A DNA stretch of 10,293 nucleotides from Euperipatoides rowelli (lineage: Eukaryota; Onychophora; Udeonychophora; Euonychophora; Peripatopsidae). The notes below the pieces were generated by a model. It was not told where the DNA came from, did not search any database, and saw only the letters and a list, made by a program, of their open reading frames with translations. Of the stretch, positions 1 through 7,500 are shown piece by piece. Numbering within the stretch: position 1 is the first letter of the stretch; the number at the start of each line of letters is the position of its first letter. Location: NCBI GenBank assembly GCA_003024985.2, contig PXIH01S0002373.1. The stretch is one strand, 5' to 3'. The translations under genes were made by a program, and so were the position numbers.

Positions 1-605
1 GGAGGAAGACTGTTAAAAAATCACATTGTATATAGTGTAAATAAAGGTTGTTTCACTATTCAGAGTGAAACATATTTTTAAAAGAAAAGAAAAATGAATA
101 CTGAAATTATCATTATTCAAGTGATATTCAAAATTATATAAATAAGCTTAAGGGTTAATTATGATGTCCCAAATTAGCAAAAATTAAATTTTTTAGCTAA
201 AATGCTAGTAACAGTTAAACTTTGCTACAAGATAAATGTGTCTAGATTTTACCGCAGAATGTTTAGCTAATTTTAAAGTATTATTTTTAGTTATGGCTGA
301 AAGCAAGATATGGATGTCTGTGAACACACATAATTTTAATTTTTCTTGTTATGGCTATTGTATATAGCAATACATAAACCATGGGCAGCTTTGAATAATA
401 AAGTAGAACTCTGCAATTTGGGACATTCCGTGCATTTGTCACACAAGTATGTCAATAAAGAGCAACAGAAAAAACGTGGATACTTCTGAATATTGACTAA
501 TTAATAACTTTGATTAAATTTTTTTGTTTTTAAATCTTAATTTTTGTTTTAAAATGTGCAATTTAGATTATTATTATAAAATAAATTTTACTTGCACAAC
601 CTAAA

Positions 606-621
606 TACTGTAAATACAGTA
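606..621. repeat. Near-palindrome TACTGTA-AA-TACAGTA
   Basis: Two 7-bp arms are exact reverse complements with a 2-nt centre. The same arms, with a different centre, recur at 3082-3097. Confidence 0.8.
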
Positions 622-940
622 AATTTAAATATTAACTGTTTACCTGTATTTGAAAGATGAATAAATTTATTTGATATAAAAATAAATTGTCAGTTGTAGT
701 AGGTGCAGAAAATATGTGCCAGTCATAGGGAAATGGTCTGTTAAATATCCCGTATAAGATTTAAAGAAAAAAAAAAATGCACTTCCTAGCCACTCCTATC
801 TCCCCAAAAAAAAAAAAAAATTCTATATAAAATTTTGTCTTTAATTTTACGAATAAAATATAATTTAAGTTAAAAATCTTTCCACCGCCCTCTTAACTTC
901 TAATTCGTTATGAGGACAAAAACAATTTTTTTGCCCTCTG

Positions 941-1175
941 CTTTGAACTGTAAATTTTTTTGCCTCTGCCAACTCTTGTGGGATTTATTAAAAGGTCACT
1001 ATTCATTGAAGTGTTTCAGTGATCTGAATTCTGGCCTGGAAATTTATGATTTTTGGCTTTGAATTTTCTTGCACTGCCAGCTCTTATCAGACTTGTACAA
1101 AGTGCACTATGGAGTTTAAGTATTTGTGACACATGATATAATTATCCGAGTTACAGCTGTGAAATTTTTGATTTT
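941..1175. repeat. Diverged tandem duplication, unit about 116-119 bp
   Basis: Two adjacent blocks, 941-1056 and 1057-1175, share ordered landmarks. These are CTTTGAA; a T-rich run; CTGCCA(A/G)CTCTT; a short spacer with (G)GTCACTAT or GTGCACTAT; (G/T)AAGT(G/A)TTT near GTGA; and a closing GAAATTT-TGATTTT. Indels separate them, so they are old copies. A further TTTTTTGCCCTCTG block at 927-940 resembles the start of a third unit. There is no coding frame. The arrangement could be a decayed tandem repeat or part of a dispersed repeat. Confidence 0.5.
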
Positions 1176-1349
1176 CTCACCTTACCGTATATTTAAAGTG
1201 AACAGGTTGAACTAGAATTTCCCATTTTTTGTTAAAAATCTAAGCTTAAGCTTTTTCCTAATTAAGCAATCATTGTGAATGTGTTTAAACTCAGCATTAT
1301 ATTACATAGCACATTATAAAATAATTAACTAAGATCACTATTTACTTAC

Positions 1350-1549
1350 TTGTAGAATGCAAAACTTGAGTTTCCCCAAAATCAGTTTGCTGTGAATTCT
1401 TTTGAGATATAGTCCATTTTCTTGTAGTTGGAGACTGGCGTAGATTTACAAAATCAATAGAAGATTGGATTTTTCTTGGTTTCCAATGTGAGTCGGTCAT
1501 GTCATGAGTAAGAGTTTCAGATTTACTTCCAATCAAATGAATAGATGAA
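1350..1549 (-). CDS. Exon F: Ser/Thr/Lys-rich C-terminal segment
   Basis: The acceptor is the T/A-rich tract ending ATAATTAG|T at 1551-1550. The donor is ACAA|GTAAGT at 1349, a near-perfect consensus. CG|T at the E/F join gives Arg, and 66 full residues follow ('SSIHLIGSKSETLTHDMTDS' onward). The segment is polar and probably disordered, with no recognisable domain. The phase match to exon E and the strong donor support it, but the sequence is less distinctive than exons C to E. If the donor were ignored, the frame would end after Ser-Lys at a TAA (1344-1342), so a retained-intron terminus is possible. Confidence 0.7.
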
Positions 1550-4500
1550 CTAATTATATAAAATAAAAAAATAGCAAGCAATGAATAGCTATTCAACTTT
1601 AGAATAAAACATTACAAAACCAATGTACAGTATAATCAGGAGCGTTGCTAAGAAGGGATGGGGGGGGGGGAGCTTCCCCCTCCAACTTTGGCTGAAAATC
1701 CAAAAGTTGGGAAATTTTATGTCGACAGGAAAAACACAGTTAAAGAGTCAGGAAATTTATAGTTTTCTCTACCCCCCCTCCCCCAATAACATTCTCTAGC
1801 TTCGGTCCTGAGTAAAATAACAATAGGTGATGAGCGATATTACAAAATCAAAAAATACAATACACTAAGTTCTTAATCCACCCCCCTTTCCACACATGCA
1901 GAACGAATGGGAAAAAACTAGAAACAGCCAAATTTATAACACTAAAAAAATAAAACCCTACACACTCACACATTTACTGTAATTTTAAATATTGAATTTA
2001 ACTAAACTTAATATGGTTTAAAAAAAAAAATATCAAAATATTTTGGGAAAAAGACACTGGCTTAAAAAAATACATGAATTTGAGCTATTGAGCAACAAAA
2101 GTTCACATTATTTTTTTTTTTAAATTGTATAAATATTAAAATGCCTGGCAGCATATAAAAAAATTATTAATATAAACTCAGACAAAGAACTTTAGCTTGG
2201 CTTATTTTCAAACCAAAACTGAAATTTTACTATTGTTTTTGAATGAACCTTAAGCGAAGCATCAGTATCTTATAATATCCTTGTGTGTGTGTGTGTGTTT
2301 TTTTTTTTTTTCAATTAATCCAATAAAAATTCTTATTTAGACAAAATTATTAAAGAAAAATGTTGACTTTACCGTGTTTTGTTTTTCAACGGTTCATTGA
2401 AGAGTGTTTCTTTCCACCTTGAGGAAGACTGTTCAGTTTTCTTTCGCTTTGCAGCTACAGCGTATTTTTCTGTTGGAAGGTCCATATTCTTTTCAAAGAT
2501 TTGATCACCACAAGCTGTTGGTTTAAACACGTATGTCTGATTAAAAAATTGCTCTTGTCTCTCTAAGTTATCGGTAAGCGCTTCATTAACAAGAGATGCA
2601 ATATTCTCTTTGCGTTTTTGAAGATGAACATTCAACATTGCTTGTCTGGACTGAATTCGCTGCTGTTGAGATGTCATAATATTTTTACTGGTAACAAAAG
2701 GCTGAAAACAGAATAAATTACACTAAATTATTTATTTCAAAACTAATTTGTCTATATTATGTATCCTATATTGGTGCTGAAATATGAAAGCAATAGAATT
2801 TCAGCATGATCAAAACAATGAATTTCTATTGGCCATGTAAACCATTGAAGTCATATAGGAAAAAACCTATAGTTTTTTAAACTAAATTTTAATGCAAATT
2901 TTAAATTTGAAAATTAAAAAAAAAAATGTAATTAAAGCACAATTTAGATGGAATGGAAGGAGGGGGGGGGGGGGGGGATCAACATAATTGTTTCATTAGG
3001 CATTTCAGTCCTGCCGTTTCATCACAAGGAGATAAATAATTATTTTATTTCTTTAGGTATGTAATTACATTTGCACATACATACTGTAGTTACAGTACAT
3101 TTGCAAATACTACATTACTGTATTTTAAATTAAAAGTATATACTTTGATAATTTATACAAAATTATTGATAGAGAATTATACTCCAATTCCAAAACAATT
3201 ATATATGAAAGTAATTTAATTTGAAAAAAAAATATTTAAAGCAAAATTTTTGTTTAAAATTTTTTGAATACTACTTTTTGTTCTGAATTTGTTTATAACC
3301 AACTGTTAACTGAGTTTGATTACCTACTTACAATTATTAGTACTATGCACTTCCAGTTAATAATTCAGTTATGATAATACTTTTCCCGTTTCGCAAAAAA
3401 AATACAATATACACACAAATTGTAGAGATTGACTATGTTAATTTACTTATAACTTTTTAGGTAATAATACTTTGAGTAGCTTATTATTTTATAGTATAAA
3501 TTTATTGGTGTAATTTTGAATTATTTTTCACATTTATTTTTAATCCACTTTGATTTGTTAATTCCATTTTCACTCTTATTTGATCTGTCAAATTTTATCT
3601 ATTCTAATCAGTTTTGCAAAAGGGAGGAAAGGAAACCATAAAAAAACCACAATAGAAAAATGATTAACAATATTATAAACAGGAGCGAGGGAAGATTGTG
3701 TAAAATTAGTAATTTAAAATAATAAAAACATTTCTTTCTTTTCCTCTTAAATTATAAATATTATGTACCGGTACTTGTAATTTTTTTGTATACTTTGATC
3801 TGTTCATTAATAATGAATTTTAGAATGTTAAAGCTAATTTTACAAAACAAAATATAAATATCTTTAAGGGACAATATTTTATTTTGGGGTCCTTCATTCC
3901 AAAACTGACGAAAGGACGTGCAATAGCATGTCCGAGGTAATCCAGAATGAGTGGAAGAAAATGCTATGCTAAACAAAATTAAAATATCTGATTTAAGTAC
4001 AGGTATTCAATCTTACAACTTAAAATATAATTTATACAGCAGATTATAAGGTATTAAAAAATGTTCTTCTATTCAGAATCAAAGGATAACTCACATCCTG
4101 AGCTGCCATAAATGGGTGTTTATCTTTTTCTCTCTTAAGTTGCTGTTCTTTCTCATACTGGGCATGACGTTCTGCTCTCTTCTGTTTAATCCAAGACCAT
4201 ACTTTTCGTTTTTCCTCTGGACTGCGAGACCCTTGCTCTGTGCCTTCATATCTAGAAACAAAGATATTTTAATGAATTAACAATTGTTACATTTTTCCTT
4301 AGTCAATTGCATACATTTAATGCAACTTTGTGAGAGCTTTTATTATGAAGCAAAACATTTCTATGCAAACCCCATGATTCTCTTCCAAGATATTTTTTCC
4401 TCTCACGAAAAACACATTTCAGCACTAACCTGAGAAAAAAAATGTGTCAAACCAATCCATTAACAGTAAATTGATCAGTACAGAAAGACATTGAAATTAC

Positions 4501-7500
4501 ATACTCCTGTTAATTTTTTCAAGCTCCACAATCAACAGGTAATCTTTTATAATTCCTGCTGTTTTTCTCAATTTAAAGCATCACTGTGTTGTTACGCAGT
4601 TTTGTATGTGGATAAATGATTTTTATGATACTTAACCACCTGTGAAAGACTTAACATTGTATATCAATCGAGTTTAAATAAAATCAATTCACTTAGACCA
4701 TAAGATTCGAATATTTTGATAGTGTTGTTAAAATACAGTATAATAGGAGATAATGTATTTTTTTAATTAAAAGATAATAAATTTAAATAAATAAGTGGTG
4801 CGTATGTGGCTAAGCAACGAACAAGAAAATAAATAAAAAATTTTTTTTACACTAATTTCTTGTGAATAGAATATGCTTTTGTTTCTTCTTTATTCCATAA
4901 TTTAATGTGGTTAAAAAAAATGTCCATTTATCAATCTTTTTTTTTTCAAGTACATTTACAGAGCAAGGAGAAAGAAAACATATATACCTGGCTTTCAACC
5001 ACAGTTCTATAATTATCCTTTAAAAAAAAATCAATGATGGATTATCCATTTGTGAAAAATGATAAAAACATTAAACTGAAGGATCAAAGAATAAATTAAA
5101 CTTCAGTTTTTTTTTTCATAATTGTAAACAGATTTGATTTTCCAAATTTTAAAAATCGTTATGAATAAACTAATGAAAGTAGAAAAATCAGTGAAGTTGA
5201 CTGGCTATTTTTACAAAGTGGTTTAGCAAGCTACATTAAAAGTAAAAAGTTTAGCTTGAGCAAGTTACATTTTTTTCTCTAAAATAGCTGTAGTTAGTTA
5301 TAAGAACATTTTAACTTTTTAATCACAGTGCGGTGAAAAAAGCTTGCAAATGAATACATATTAATATGAAAACCATATCCCAAAGATACATTTTTAAACC
5401 ATATTATTTTTAGAATTAAATTTAAAAAAGAAAAGAAAAAAAAATCAAAATTTTAATACTTGAAAAACAGTTTAATATTAACATACATTTTTTCTGTTTG
5501 GGGTTTGTTTTCATTCATTAAGCCAAATACTGCTGGATCCAATTCTCCTTTGTCTACAAGTTCTTTAAAAATATCAGAAACACCACTTAGTTCAGACCAG
5601 TTTAAATGTGAGTAAGGAGGGTTTATTTCTGCAATTCTTAAAAAAAAAATTAAAATCATTTATTTTCTTTTTTAAATATACAGTATATATAGTTATAATT
5701 TCCACAATAATAAACAAAGATGATAACAATGATGACATTAATCAAAAATGCAGTGACAGAGTTTTAACTAATTTCTCATTAAACACAGGTCTTAAAGTAT
5801 ATTATTAATGCTATTTTTCAGTTTTTTTTTTTTTTAAAATGTATGTTTAATTCATAAAATTTTCTTATTTCATTTAAAAAAAGTGTTAAATCTAAATTTA
5901 TATAATGTTAGAGAAGAACGAACACAAATCAATGAGACACCTGGTGTTAGCTTTGATTTCTATTTAAGATGATTTGTTAGAGATAATGTAGATGACATAA
6001 TCACTATTTTCTAACATTGTAACATATTTTTAAATGAAATAAAAGAAAATTTGATGAAAGAAGCATACAATTTTTCGAAAAAATAAAACTAAATTGAAAT
6101 TGCATGTTTAATATCCATATATCCACCCCTCTGCAGCCTTAAAACCAATATAGAATTAATGACATATTTGTTTGGTTTACAAATTTTAGTTTTAGAACTT
6201 ATAAACTCTTAATGAATAACTTTTAAATAGATAATTTATTATCATTTAGATACAGTTTACTGAGCAATTATTCAAAATCACAAATAAATAACATGACCTA
6301 CTTGTTTAAGCTGATTGGGTGCACTGACATTTCATGAGAAGTTTCATACAATTCAAATGCATCATCAGTATGAGTGGAATCTGCATTTCTGATGGTTTGT
6401 TTTATAGATGAGATACTTTTTATTCCAGTCTTGTCTTGTTTCGTGGGTGATTCAGAAATATCTAAAGAATTGCCATCAATCCCAGTGGATAATTTCTGGT
6501 GATTAAACATTTTTCCTTCTTTTAAATTTTTAAAAAGTTTTTCTCTCACTTTATGTCTTTCTTTTATTTTTTTATCTATTTCTTCCGACAGTTGTTTTGC
6601 CCTCGATTGATTTTTTAATGTGTCTTTTTTAAAAGATGTAGGTGAATCTTCCAGATAGTAAGGTGAAGAGGAATTCAATTTATTTCCACCAGAGGGCTTT
6701 GACTCAGGTTCTGGTTTAAAGTTTTCAATTGAAGATGATGGCCATGATAATAAATTTCTAGATTTTTCTTCCTCTTCAAGATTGTCAATTTTATTTACTA
6801 ACTGAAATAAATCAAGAACAACAATAAATAAGTAATTTTAGGCAATTATAATTTGTATAATACTGTTAATTTTTCAATGTTTCTAATAATTTTGGTATGC
6901 TGATTACAAATTCGACATTGGTTTTGTCACACTATCAATAGTTTTGGATAAAATTTACACAAGCACATTTTTAATTTTAATGCTATTTTTTTTTTCAATA
7001 CATTTTAACTAAAAATTATGATTTAAAAAAAAAGAAAAAACAATAAACTAAAATTATGTTTTTCATTATCATTTTAAAATTTGATCTTTCTATTCTTTTT
7101 TTTTTTTAGTTATGACTATCAGAAGAGCTTATCAACTGTGTTTAAGTGAGTTAACTAGGTCGCTCCTAGGTACATCAAGCACAGGATTGCACCTGGCTCT
7201 AAGTTATTCATAACACCTGTTGCTTATTTTGGCATGCCGATGGATGACTAAGACAAATTTTGGTCAGCCAAAGTCCCGTAGAAGATTCCAATCAACATTA
7301 GAAGCATAGTTAGCTGGAACAGGAAATGAAAGCCATTTGCAATTCCTAGAATTTGAATAGAGTGCCAACTAACCTCTATGATGACTATTACTTTTGTATG
7401 GTAAACATATCAAAGTACAAAGGGATAAACATATAAGAAATAACTTAGAGTGCATCCAAATATGCCTGCCATTTTCTAATGCTCCACTGTTCTGACAATT

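Larger units (their letters stand above)
1..1349 (-). other. Downstream intron or 3' region after exon F
   Basis: The strong donor at 1349 means at least one more exon should follow. Two acceptors fit phase 1: a poor 23-codon ending at 737-667, and a better pyrimidine-rich site (TGATTTTTTAACAG|TC) at 10-11, right at the window edge. The region also holds the diverged duplication (941-1175), the palindrome at 606-621 and A-runs at about 764-820. No independent gene is visible. Confidence 0.5.
1550..2372 (-). other. Intron E-F
   Basis: 823 nt bounded by GTAAAG and ATAATTAG. It holds the (TG)8-T14 tract near the donor and the hAT-type MITE near the acceptor. The rest is AT-rich, with A- and T-runs and a C-rich patch at 1880-1890. 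Confidence 0.75.
2702..4094 (-). other. Intron D-E
   Basis: 1393 nt bounded by GTGAGT and TTTTCAG. It contains the G16 run, the TACTGTA/TACAGTA cluster at 3082-3122 and the doubtful island at 3844-3963. A GTACCGGTAC palindrome lies at about 3766-3775. Exons D and E join in phase 0 without using any of this. Confidence 0.75.

Noticed and set aside
1-24. Possible duplication: GAGGAAGACTGTT at the left edge also occurs in exon E near 2420
   Set aside because: The shared stretch is about 13 bases, with no similarity on either side. It is probably chance.
3766-3775. GTACCGGTAC palindrome as a regulatory or methylation-related site
   Set aside because: It occurs once here and has no recognisable context. 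A 10-bp palindrome alone does not support a call.
5608-5808. Plus-strand 66-residue open frame
   Set aside because: It overlaps exon C antisense and then runs through AT-rich intron. It is Lys/Phe/Ile/Asn-rich low complexity, as expected from base composition.
6298-6678. Reading 6678-6298 as a complete small gene starting with Met
   Set aside because: Position 6678 is TTG in the middle of exon B, the frame is open upstream to the acceptor at 6802, and the terminal TAG overlaps the GTAGGT donor.
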